Source of the DNA: Nocardioides sp.
Lineage (GTDB): Bacteria; Actinomycetota; Actinomycetes; Propionibacteriales; Nocardioidaceae
DNA length: 13,131 nt
NCBI GenBank assembly: GCA_023252065.1
Contig: JAHEXO010000012.1
Location: 1-13,131, forward strand
Direction: 5' to 3'
The notes beneath the pieces are model-generated. The model ran no database searches, had not been told where the DNA came from, and worked only from the letters and a program-made list of their open reading frames with translations. Shown here one piece after another: positions 5,795-11,553 of this stretch. Within the stretch, counting starts at the first letter, position 1; every line of letters begins with the position of its first letter. A program made the translations under genes and the position numbers.

Positions 5795-6385
5795 CTGCAC
5801 TGCCCGGCCCGGTTCATCGTCGCGCGACACGGTGAGGCGGAGTACGAGTCGCCCGAGATGAACGCCACCGGCGGCAGCCTGACCACCCTCGGCCGGTCGC
5901 AGGCGCGCGACCTGGGGGAGCAGATGCGGTCGGAACGGATCGCGGCCGTGGCGTGCAGCGAGCTCTCGCGCGCCGTGCAGACCGCCGAGATCGCAGCGGG
6001 CGTCCTGGGACTGCCGGTGCGGGTGCGGGAGCGGCTGCAGGAGTTCCCGGCAGGGGACTTCCTCGGCCACCCCTACGACCACGCCTTCTTCAACCCGCTC
6101 GTGACGGGCTGGCTGGCCGGCGACCTGGACGTCGGGGTGCCGGGAGGTGAGACCGGCCGGCAGACCGCCGGCCGCGTGCTCGGGGTGCTCGACGACCTGG
6201 CCGACCAGCACCGAGGCGAGACCGTGCTCGTGGTCACCCACGGCGGGGTGATCACCGCCCTGTGGGGTCTGGTCGCGCCCGGCTCACCCTCGGCGCCGGT
6301 GGCCGACGGGGTGGCCAACACCTCGACGTACGTCTTCGAGCGGGACGCCGACGGCTGGCGCGCCGGATCCCCGTCGATCGGCTAG
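5795..6385 (+). CDS. Histidine phosphatase family protein (start codon uncertain, non-canonical)
   Basis: About 196 residues; phosphoglycerate-mutase-like fold that dephosphorylates small molecules or proteins through a phospho-histidine. The catalytic RHGE motif is coded at 5825-5836 in FIVARHGEAEYESPE, continuous with TTLGRSQARDLG, SELSRAVQTAEIAA, ERLQEFPAGDF and the second catalytic His in VLVVTHGGVITALWG. The first ATG in frame is at 5858, downstream of RHGE, and would give a product without its nucleophile. Between the in-frame stop at 5774-5776 and RHGE there is no ATG, GTG or TTG: the codons are GTT GGG GAC GTT AGC GAC CTG CAC TGC. I place the start at CTG 5795 as the most plausible rare start; GTT 5786 (a GTG to GTT change, giving the natural-looking start V-S-D-L-H) is the alternative, as is a base-call error. 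The stop codon overlaps that of the TetR gene (CTAG 6382-6385). Substrate unknown. Confidence 0.72.
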   Translation: MHCPARFIVARHGEAEYESPEMNATGGSLTTLGRSQARDLGEQMRSERIAAVACSELSRAVQTAEIAAGVLGLPVRVRERLQEFPAGDFLGHPYDHAFFNPLVTGWLAGDLDVGVPGGETGRQTAGRVLGVLDDLADQHRGETVLVVTHGGVITALWGLVAPGSPSAPVADGVANTSTYVFERDADGWRAGSPSIG

Positions 6386-6996
6386 CCCGCCAGCCCGCGC
6401 TGGATGACGTCGAGGACGACCTCGAGCGCGGCGTCACGCAGGTCCGGCGGCAGGTCCCGGAGCGGCCCGTGGAGCACGAGGTCGGAGAAGCCGTGCACCG
6501 CTGACCAGCAGGCCACGTCGGCGCCGACGCGGCGCTCGGGGGTCAGCGCGCCGCCGTCGACCAGCTCGTCGAGGACCTGGTTGAGCACGAGGTAAGGACC
6601 TGTCACGGCCTTGGACGAGCTTCCTGCCTCCGTGCTCTCAGGGGCCGTGAACGCCGTCATGAACAGGCCCGGCTCGCGGATCGCGAAGTCGACGTAGGCG
6701 CGGCCGGTCTCCCGGAGCCGTTCGAAGGAGCGTGCGCGCGTGTCGTCGCCGGTGACGCCGGCGATCCGGTCGAGCATGGCCTGCTCGAGGTCGGCGAAAG
6801 CACAGTCGGAGACCTCGGCGAGGAGCGCGGCCCGGTCGCTGAAGTGGCGGTACGCCGCGTTGTGCGAGACCCCGGCCCGCCGCGCGACCTCGCGCAGCAC
6901 CACGCCGTCGGGCCCGGTGGAGCGGGCGAGCTCGACCGCGGTGTCCACGAGCACCGGGCGCAGGTTGCCGTGGTGGTAGGGCGTCGGACTGCTCAC
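6382..6996 (-). CDS. TetR/AcrR-family repressor of the divergent MFS exporter
   Basis: 204 residues, standard TetR length. Opens with the YHHGNLRPVLVDTAVELARSTG segment; the HTH is LREVARRAGVSHNAAYRHFSDR (about 34-55). The ligand-binding C-terminal part contains ACWSAVHGFSDLVL, the W-x(2)-HG signature of the WHG-type TetR C-terminal domain. Start: GTG 6996. No Shine-Dalgarno is visible, but TACGCT (minus strand 7008-7003) is 6 nt upstream, so a leaderless mRNA is likely. It is divergent from the MFS gene, and two near-identical palindromes in the gap indicate control of the exporter and of itself: the left operator (7024-7042) covers the tetR -35 zone. The ligand is presumably a substrate of the exporter. 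Confidence 0.9.
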   Translation of the reverse strand: MSSPTPYHHGNLRPVLVDTAVELARSTGPDGVVLREVARRAGVSHNAAYRHFSDRAALLAEVSDCAFADLEQAMLDRIAGVTGDDTRARSFERLRETGRAYVDFAIREPGLFMTAFTAPESTEAGSSSKAVTGPYLVLNQVLDELVDGGALTPERRVGADVACWSAVHGFSDLVLHGPLRDLPPDLRDAALEVVLDVIQRGLAG

Positions 6997-7002
6997 GGGG
7001 GA

Positions 7003-7008
7003 AGCGTA
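7003..7008 (-). promoter_or_regulatory. Candidate -10 for a leaderless tetR transcript
   Basis: TACGCT on the minus strand, 6 nt before GTG 6996, with no Shine-Dalgarno in between. Confidence 0.45.
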
Positions 7009-7023
7009 GTGGATTCCGATTGA

Positions 7024-7042
7024 ATGTTGACACTGGTCACAT
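7024..7042. promoter_or_regulatory. TetR operator 1
   Basis: ATGTTGACACTGGTCACAT, a palindrome (ATGT..CA.TG..ACAT kept) centred on 7033. It overlaps the exporter -35 (7027-7032) and lies about 28-46 bp upstream of the TetR start. It matches operator 2 at 16 of 19 positions. Assignment to the neighbouring TetR protein is inferred from position. Confidence 0.7.
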
Positions 7043-7056
7043 CATCGGTCTACCGT
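7027..7056 (+). promoter_or_regulatory. Promoter of the MFS exporter
   Basis: Perfect -35 TTGACA (7027-7032), 18-bp spacer, -10 TACCGT (7051-7056, TANNNT). A start point near 7063 falls inside operator 2, giving a leader of about 37 nt with a GGAGGA Shine-Dalgarno. Confidence 0.65.
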
Positions 7057-7057
7057 C

Positions 7058-7076
7058 ATGTTGTCACTGTCCACAT
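7058..7076. promoter_or_regulatory. TetR operator 2
   Basis: ATGTTGTCACTGTCCACAT, centred on 7067; with one more base on each side it makes a 21-bp palindrome in which 8 of 10 arm pairs match. It overlaps the predicted transcription start of the exporter and is 34 bp centre to centre from operator 1. Confidence 0.7.
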
Positions 7077-7089
7077 GGACGCCCGCTTC

Positions 7090-7095
7090 GGAGGA
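7090..7095 (+). promoter_or_regulatory. Shine-Dalgarno deciding the MFS start
   Basis: GGAGGA, 4 nt before ATG 7100. It excludes the in-frame ATG at 7058, which lies inside the operator and before the predicted transcription start. Confidence 0.65.
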
Positions 7096-7099
7096 CTCG

Positions 7100-8647
7100 A
7101 TGAACGCCATCTCGACCACCCGCCGCCCCCACAAGGCGGCAGTCCTGGCCACGGTCTGTGCCGCCGTGCTCGCCATCAACCTCGACACCACGATCGTCAA
7201 CGTCGCGCTCCCGTCGCTCTCGCGTGAGCTCTCGGCCGGCACCCGCCAGCTGCAGTGGGTCGTCGACGCCTACAACCTCGCCTTCGCCGGGCTGGTCCTG
7301 GCCGCCGGGAGCCTGTCCGACCGGTTCGGCCGGCGCCCTGCGCTGATCATCGGCCTGGTCGGCTTCGCCGCCGCGAGTGCGGCCGGCGCGCTGGTCACCT
7401 CGGCCGGCGCCCTCGTCGCGACCCGGTTCGCGATGGGCGCGTTCGCGGCCCTGATCTTCCCCACCACCCTGTCGATCATCAGCAACACCTTCCGCGAGCG
7501 CCGGGAGCGCGCGGCCGCCCTCGGCATCTGGGGCGCGGTCGTCGGGCTGGGCGTCGCGGCCGGCCCGATCACCGGTGGCGTGCTGCTCGAGCACTTCTAC
7601 TGGGGGAGCGTGTTCTGGGCGCTGGTGCCGCTGGCGCTGGTGACCGCCGTGGCGGCGTACTTCCTCGTCCCGGAGTCGCGCGACCCCGCCGTCCCGCCCC
7701 TGGACCTGCCCGGGCTGGGCCTCTCGATCGCGATGCTGGTCTCCCTGACCTACACGATCATCGAGGCGCCGTCCTCCGGCTGGTCGTCGGCCCGGACGCT
7801 GGGCGGCTTCGCGACCGCGGCCGTGCTCCTGGTCGCCTTCGTGGTTCGCGAGCGTCGTGCGGCGCACCCGATGCTCGACGTGACCCTCTTCCGCGACCGG
7901 AGGTTCAGCGCGGCCAGCGGCGCGGTGACGATCACCTTCTTCGCGCTGTTCGGCTTCATCTTCCTGGTGACGCAGTACTTCCAGTTCGTCCGCGGGTACG
8001 GCGCGCTCTCGACCGGCGCGCGGATCCTCCCGGTCGCGCTGTCGATCGCGGTCGCCTCCGTGGTCGGTGCGGCGCTGGCGCCCAGGATCGGGACCAAGAT
8101 CGTGGTCACCACCGGGCTCGTGCTCTTCGGGTCGGCGTTCCTCTGGATCTCCACGTCGACGGTGTCCACGCCGTACGCGACCGTGATCGTGCCGCAGATG
8201 GTCCTGATGGGGCTCGGCATGGGCCTGATCTCCACACCGGCGACCGAGTCGATCCTGCTGGTGCTCCCGCCCGCGCGGGCCGGGGTCGGCTCGGCGGTCA
8301 ACGACGCAACCCGCGAGCTCGGCGGCACGCTGGGCGTGGCCGTCGTGGGGTCGGTGTTCTCGTCGGTCTTCGGCTCGCACCTGGCGTCCGGAGCGTTCAC
8401 CGCGCTCCCCACCTCGCTGCTGGCCCGTGCCCAGGACTCCGTGGGAGTCGCCCAGGCGGTCACCGTGCAGGACCCGCGCCTCCTGCCGGCGTTCCACGAC
8501 TCGTTCATGGCCGCCATGTCGACCTCGTGCATCGTGGTCGGGCTGCTGTGCCTGGCCGGGGCCGTCGCCGCCGCCTTCCTGCTGCCGGGCCGGCTGCCGG
8601 TCCACGTCGAGGTCGCCGATCCCGAGAGCGCCCCGGTCGCCGCCTGA
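7100..8647 (+). CDS. DHA2-type (EmrB/QacA) MFS drug exporter
   Basis: 515-residue inner-membrane proton antiporter of the 14-helix drug:H+ antiporter-2 group, expected to export a hydrophobic or cationic drug or toxic metabolite. Sequence signs: first helix with LDTTIVNVALPSL (D29, the DHA2 motif D1); QLQWVVDAYNLAFAGLVLAAG; motif A GSLSDRFGRRP (70-80) in the 2-3 loop; motif C region GAVVGLGVAAGPITGGVL in helix 5; then further hydrophobic segments, with two extra central helices around LGLSIAMLVSLTYTIIEAP and TLGGFATAAVLLVAFVV as expected for 14-TM members. The last helix is followed by a short cytoplasmic tail. Start ATG 7100 with GGAGGA. Transcribed divergently from the TetR gene, with both operators on its promoter, so it should be induced by the TetR ligand. 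Substrate not assignable. Confidence 0.93.
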   Translation: MNAISTTRRPHKAAVLATVCAAVLAINLDTTIVNVALPSLSRELSAGTRQLQWVVDAYNLAFAGLVLAAGSLSDRFGRRPALIIGLVGFAAASAAGALVTSAGALVATRFAMGAFAALIFPTTLSIISNTFRERRERAAALGIWGAVVGLGVAAGPITGGVLLEHFYWGSVFWALVPLALVTAVAAYFLVPESRDPAVPPLDLPGLGLSIAMLVSLTYTIIEAPSSGWSSARTLGGFATAAVLLVAFVVRERRAAHPMLDVTLFRDRRFSAASGAVTITFFALFGFIFLVTQYFQFVRGYGALSTGARILPVALSIAVASVVGAALAPRIGTKIVVTTGLVLFGSAFLWISTSTVSTPYATVIVPQMVLMGLGMGLISTPATESILLVLPPARAGVGSAVNDATRELGGTLGVAVVGSVFSSVFGSHLASGAFTALPTSLLARAQDSVGVAQAVTVQDPRLLPAFHDSFMAAMSTSCIVVGLLCLAGAVAAAFLLPGRLPVHVEVADPESAPVAA

Positions 8648-8665
8648 GGCCGCAGGGTGTAGCTC

Positions 8666-8700
8666 CGCCGTTGAGGAGGAGCGGGGGCCGTCTCGAAACC
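8666..8700 (+). repeat. REP-like repeat, left copy
   Basis: CGCCG + TTGAGGAGG (8666-8679) and CCGTCTCGAAACC (8688-8700). The same blocks appear inverted at 8808-8847 with a slightly longer interior. The sequence style (TTGAGGAGG ... GTCTCGAAACC) looks like a dispersed intergenic repeat of Nocardioides-type genomes; that is from memory and needs a genome count. Confidence 0.6.
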
Positions 8701-8742
8701 AGGCGGACGCTCGGGCTTTCAGGCAGGTGCGAGAAGGGCTGC

Positions 8743-8770
8743 GAGGAAGGGCTCAATTGACCCCTTCCTC
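8743..8770 (+). terminator. Terminator-like palindrome after the MFS gene
   Basis: 28-nt near-perfect palindrome: GAGGAAGGG (8743-8751) pairs with CCCTTCCTC (8762-8770), and after one C-C mismatch TCAA pairs with TTGA, so the loop is effectively closed. Likely a terminator for the exporter. No U-tract; perfect symmetry means it would also act on the other strand. It could alternatively be a protein-binding site. Confidence 0.6.
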
Positions 8771-8807
8771 CTAGTGGTGGTGGGTTGGGGTGGGCGGAGG
8801 GGTGGCG

Positions 8808-8847
8808 GGTTTCGAGACGGGCGTCAGGGCGCCCTCCTCAACCGGCG
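8808..8847 (-). repeat. REP-like repeat, right copy (inverted)
   Basis: GGTTTCGAGACGG (8808-8820) is the exact reverse complement of 8688-8700; CCTCCTCAA (8833-8841) of 8671-8679; CGGCG (8843-8847) of 8666-8670. The interior is 4 nt longer than in the left copy. GGTT...AACC and GAG...CTC also allow this copy to fold on itself. Confidence 0.6.
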
Positions 8848-8950
8848 ACTGCGGACGGGCGTCGCTTCGCCACAGGCGGCCGGTGGCCGCGGGACTCACG
8901 AGCCTGCGCAGGGCGGCGTACGCTCGAAGTGCGTGAATCGGGAGGTCGTC
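8848..8950 (+). other. Leader region of the stomatin-like gene
   Basis: Together with the repeats this completes the 303-bp non-coding gap. It contains a small hairpin, GCGGCC (8876-8881) / GGCCGC (8885-8890) with a 3-nt loop, and a possible -10, TACGCT (8919-8924), identical to the one before tetR. The Shine-Dalgarno GGGAGGT (8940-8946) precedes ATG 8951 by 4 nt. No gene seen. Confidence 0.4.
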
Positions 8951-9844
8951 ATGGAGATCCTGCTTCTGATCCTGGCCGCCGTCGCCATCAGCATGCTGGT
9001 GTCGTGGTTCCTCAGTGCGCGGGTGGTGCGCCAGATCGAACGAGGAGTCGTCTTCCGGCTCGGCCGCGCGCAGAGCGAGGTGCGCAGGCCGGGCCTGACG
9101 ATGCTGGTCCCGTTCGTCGACAAGATGACGAAGGTGAACGTCCAGGTCGTCACCATGCCGGTGCCCGCTCAGGAGGGCATTACGCGTGACAACGTCACCG
9201 TCCGGGTGGACGCCGTCGTCTACTTCCGCGTGATCGACCCGTGGCGGTCAGCGGTGGTCGTCGAGGACTACAAGTTCGCGATCCTCCAGGTCGCCCAGAC
9301 CTCCCTGCGGTCGATCATCGGCAAGAGCGAGCTCGACGACCTGCTCTCGAGCCGCGAGAAGCTCAACGAGGGCCTCGAGATCATGATGGACAGCCCCGCC
9401 GCCGGGTGGGGCGTGGAGATCGACCGGGTGGAGATCAAGGACGTCGCGCTGCCCGAGAGCATGAAGCGCTCGATGTCGCGGCAGGCGGAGGCCGAGCGTG
9501 AGCGGAGGTCGCGGGTCATCACGGCCGACGGCGAGCTCCAGGCGTCGGAGAAGCTCTCACAGGCCGCACAGGTGATGAGCGCGACGCCCGCGGCGCTGCA
9601 GCTCCGGCTGCTCCAGACGATGGTCGAGGTGGCGGCCGAGAAGAACTCCACGCTGGTGCTGCCGTTCCCGGTGGAGATGCTGCGGTTCTTCGAGGCGGCC
9701 GCGCGGGGTGAGGCCATCGTGCCGGCTGCCAGCGCACCGACCGAGGCGGGGACGGGAGACGCTGTCGCTCCTCGGTCCGAACCGCTCCTGCGGAGCTCGG
9801 CGAACGCCGTACCGAACGGCGTCGAGCACCCCGAAGCCTCCTGA
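8951..9844 (+). CDS. SPFH/Band 7 domain protein, stomatin-like (slipin)
   Basis: 297 residues, membrane-associated scaffold of the stomatin/prohibitin superfamily, thought to organise ordered membrane microdomains and to oligomerise. N-terminal hydrophobic helix at 2-22; SPFH domain at about 26-185 with RQIERGVVFRLGR, RPGLTMLVPFVDKM, RDNVTVRVDAVVYFRVIDP, LRSIIGKSELDDLLSSREKLN and WGVEIDRVEIKDVALPESMKRSMSRQAEAERERRSRVI. Then an alpha-helical oligomerisation segment (about 178-235) and the slipin-type LQLRLLQTMVEVAAEKNSTLVLPFP. The last ~50 residues are a low-complexity Ala/Pro/Ser tail. Start ATG 8951 by the GGGAGGT Shine-Dalgarno; GTG 8933 is in frame and possible. Slipin genes are often paired with an NfeD gene; none is adjacent here. 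Converges with nucS (3-nt gap). Confidence 0.9.
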   Translation: MEILLLILAAVAISMLVSWFLSARVVRQIERGVVFRLGRAQSEVRRPGLTMLVPFVDKMTKVNVQVVTMPVPAQEGITRDNVTVRVDAVVYFRVIDPWRSAVVVEDYKFAILQVAQTSLRSIIGKSELDDLLSSREKLNEGLEIMMDSPAAGWGVEIDRVEIKDVALPESMKRSMSRQAEAERERRSRVITADGELQASEKLSQAAQVMSATPAALQLRLLQTMVEVAAEKNSTLVLPFPVEMLRFFEAAARGEAIVPAASAPTEAGTGDAVAPRSEPLLRSSANAVPNGVEHPEAS

Positions 9845-9847
9845 GGG

Positions 9848-10537
9848 TCAGAACAACCGGTCGTCGGCGTTGTCGAGCCCGCGCAGGGCGTCGTAGTCGA
9901 CGACCGCGCAGGAGATGCCGCGGTCGAGGGCGAGCACTCGCGCCTGCGGCTTGATCTCCTGGGCCGCGAAGATGCCGCGGACCGGGGCGAGCAGGGGGTC
10001 GCGGTTGAGCAGCTCGAGATAGCGCGTGAGCTGCTCGACCCCGTCGATCTCGCCGCGCCGCTTGATCTCGACCGCCACCGAGGCGCCGGCGGCGTCGCGG
10101 CACATCAGGTCGACCGGGCCGATCGCGGTGGGGAACTCGCGCCGGACCAGCGTCAGCCCGTCGCCCAGGTGGGCCGGGTGCTCGGCGAGCAGCTCCTGGA
10201 GGTGCTTCTCGACCCCGTCCTTCTGCAGGCCCGGGTCGAGGCCGAGCTCGTGGGAGGTGTCGCTGAAGACCTCGTCGATGAGGATCTGGAGCGTGTCCTC
10301 GGGCCCCTTCGAAGTGGCCCGAGAGGTCACCGTCCAGAGCGCGGCGCCCTCCTCGGTGGTGTCCTCGCGCAGGGTGCAGGGCGGGGACATCCAGTTCAGC
10401 GGCTTGTAGGAGCCGCCGTCGGAGTGGATCAGCACCGACCCGTCGGCCTTGATCATCAGCACCCGCGTGGCCATCGGCAGGTGGGCGGTGAGCCGGCCGG
10501 CGTAGTCCACCTGGCACCGAGCGACGACAAGCCTCAC
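9848..10537 (-). CDS. nucS: Mismatch-specific endonuclease NucS (EndoMS)
   Basis: 229-residue PD-(D/E)XK endonuclease that cuts both strands at certain base mismatches and carries the MutS/MutL-independent mismatch repair of most actinobacteria and some archaea. N-terminal DNA-binding/dimer domain: [21 protein letters not shown], then [21 protein letters not shown] (30-50). C-terminal nuclease domain: GPVDLMCRD with D143, [22 protein letters not shown] with E157 and K159, i.e. the complete D...ExK metal site. The extreme C-terminus ends DDRLF, which resembles a sliding-clamp-binding tail; clamp contact is known for the family. Length matches actinobacterial homologues. Start: GTG 10537, giving the family N-terminus; a longer frame to 10714 would run into the divergent gene. 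No Shine-Dalgarno; TAGGGT (10551-10546) upstream suggests a leaderless or near-leaderless mRNA. Confidence 0.95.
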   Translation of the reverse strand: MRLVVARCQVDYAGRLTAHLPMATRVLMIKADGSVLIHSDGGSYKPLNWMSPPCTLREDTTEEGAALWTVTSRATSKGPEDTLQILIDEVFSDTSHELGLDPGLQKDGVEKHLQELLAEHPAHLGDGLTLVRREFPTAIGPVDLMCRDAAGASVAVEIKRRGEIDGVEQLTRYLELLNRDPLLAPVRGIFAAQEIKPQARVLALDRGISCAVVDYDALRGLDNADDRLF

Positions 10538-10545
10538 GGGCGGTG

Positions 10546-10551
10546 ACCCTA
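10546..10551 (-). promoter_or_regulatory. Candidate -10 of nucS
   Basis: TAGGGT on the minus strand, 8 nt before GTG 10537, in a 37-bp gap shared with the divergent flavoenzyme gene. No Shine-Dalgarno on either side of the gap. Confidence 0.35.
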
Positions 10552-10574
10552 CCCGGTGCGGCAGACTCCCTCGC

Positions 10575-11486
10575 ATGCCGGAACGGGTGGTGGTCGTCGG
10601 CGCCGGGGTGCTCGGCCTCAGCTGCGCGCTGCGGCTGCTCGAGGCCGGCCACCGGGTCGACGTACTGGCTCGCGAGCTCCCGCTGGAGACGACCTCGGCG
10701 GTCGCCGCAGCCATCTGGTACCCCTACCTCGCGTTCCCCCAGGACAAGGTCACGGCCTGGGCCGCGACGTCGTACGACGTGTTCGCCGGGTTGGCGGACG
10801 ACGCCGAGACCGGGGTCACCATGCGTCGCGGCACGGAGCTGCTGCTGGCCGAGTCGCCGGACCCCTGGTGGGTGGCGGCCGTCCCGGACCTGGAACGGGC
10901 CGCACCTCGGACGCCGTACCGCGACGCCTGGTCGTTCGTGACGCCGGTCGTCGACATGCCGCGCTACCTGGTCTGGCTGCACGCCCGGGTGCTCGACGCG
11001 GGCGGCACGGTCACCCGGATGGCGCTGCCGCACCTGCCGGAGGGCCCGCTCGTGGTCGACTGCAGCGGTCTCGGGTCCCGCCACCTCGCCGACGACCCGA
11101 CCACCACGCCGGTGCGAGGGCAGGTCGTGGTGGTGGAGCAGATCGGGCTCGAGGAGTGGTCGCTCGCCGAGGACGGCCCGACCTACGTCATCCCGCGGGC
11201 CGACGACATCGTCGTCGGGGGCACCGAAGACGCGGGGGAGTGGGACCGGACGCCGTCACCCGTGACCGCCGCCGAGATCCTGCGTCGCGCCGTCGCCCTG
11301 GTGCCTGGGCTCGCGAGCGCGCGGGTGCTGCGGCACAAGGTCGGGCTCCGACCCGCCCGTCCCGAGGTGCGGCTCGAGCGCGTCGGGGACGTCATCCACT
11401 GCTACGGCCACGGCGGCGCCGGTGTCACCCTCTCCTGGGGCTGCGCAGCCGAGGTCGCTGCCCTCGCCGACGTCGCCGGCGCGTGA
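10575..11486 (+). CDS. FAD-dependent oxidoreductase, D-amino-acid oxidase family
   Basis: 303-residue flavoenzyme of the D-amino-acid/D-aspartate oxidase family (oxidative deamination of D-amino acids to 2-oxo acids, NH3 and H2O2). N-terminal dinucleotide-binding fold [32 protein letters not shown] with GAGVLG (9-14). Next [19 protein letters not shown], the DAAO segment near the flavin; then [25 protein letters not shown] and [14 protein letters not shown], and [12 protein letters not shown] carrying the substrate-carboxylate arginine region. The C-terminal DAO signature is [19 protein letters not shown] (about 273-291), with Cys276 where the pattern usually has Asn, His or Ala. Slightly short for the family (usually 310-350) but complete end to end. 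No peroxisomal-type tail. No Shine-Dalgarno before ATG 10575. Divergent from nucS with 37 bp between starts; no functional link to it is evident. A related amine oxidase remains possible. Confidence 0.85.
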   Translation: MPERVVVVGAGVLGLSCALRLLEAGHRVDVLARELPLETTSAVAAAIWYPYLAFPQDKVTAWAATSYDVFAGLADDAETGVTMRRGTELLLAESPDPWWVAAVPDLERAAPRTPYRDAWSFVTPVVDMPRYLVWLHARVLDAGGTVTRMALPHLPEGPLVVDCSGLGSRHLADDPTTTPVRGQVVVVEQIGLEEWSLAEDGPTYVIPRADDIVVGGTEDAGEWDRTPSPVTAAEILRRAVALVPGLASARVLRHKVGLRPARPEVRLERVGDVIHCYGHGGAGVTLSWGCAAEVAALADVAGA

Positions 11487-11538
11487 GCCGAGGGTCTGCT
11501 CGTGTGAGGAACCTCGCGCTGACGGCGCTGTCACGCGT

Positions 11539-11545
11539 GGGAGGA
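11539..11545 (+). promoter_or_regulatory. Shine-Dalgarno of the hydroxyacyl-CoA dehydrogenase gene
   Basis: GGGAGGA, 8 nt before ATG 11554, in a 67-bp gap after the flavoenzyme gene. No clear terminator or promoter is visible in that gap, so cotranscription is possible. Confidence 0.6.
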
Positions 11546-11553
11546 TTCGCCCC

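Noticed and set aside
5747..6241. Upstream extension of the DUF952 frame to 365 codons
   Set aside because: The extra part is antisense to the histidine phosphatase and has no family similarity; ATG 5746 with AGGA gives the exact DUF952 N-terminus.
7058..7099. Earlier MFS start at ATG 7058
   Set aside because: Lies in the operator and before the predicted transcription start; ATG 7100 has GGAGGA at good spacing.
7064..8605. Long open frame on the minus strand opposite the MFS gene (513 codons)
   Set aside because: Composition is Arg/Gly/Asp/Gln-rich repeats typical of the antisense of GC-rich coding DNA; the plus strand encodes a clear 14-helix transporter.
10538..10714. N-terminal extension of NucS
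   Set aside because: Would overlap the divergent flavoenzyme coding region; homologues begin at the VRLVVARCQ position.
9519..11084. Minus-strand open frame spanning the SPFH end, nucS and the flavoenzyme
   Set aside because: Crosses three genes in a different frame from nucS; low-complexity Arg/Ala/Pro composition.
11520..11533. Small palindrome TGACGGCGCTGTCA before the dehydrogenase gene
   Set aside because: Only 14 bp with an imperfect centre and no extension; expected by chance in DNA of this composition.
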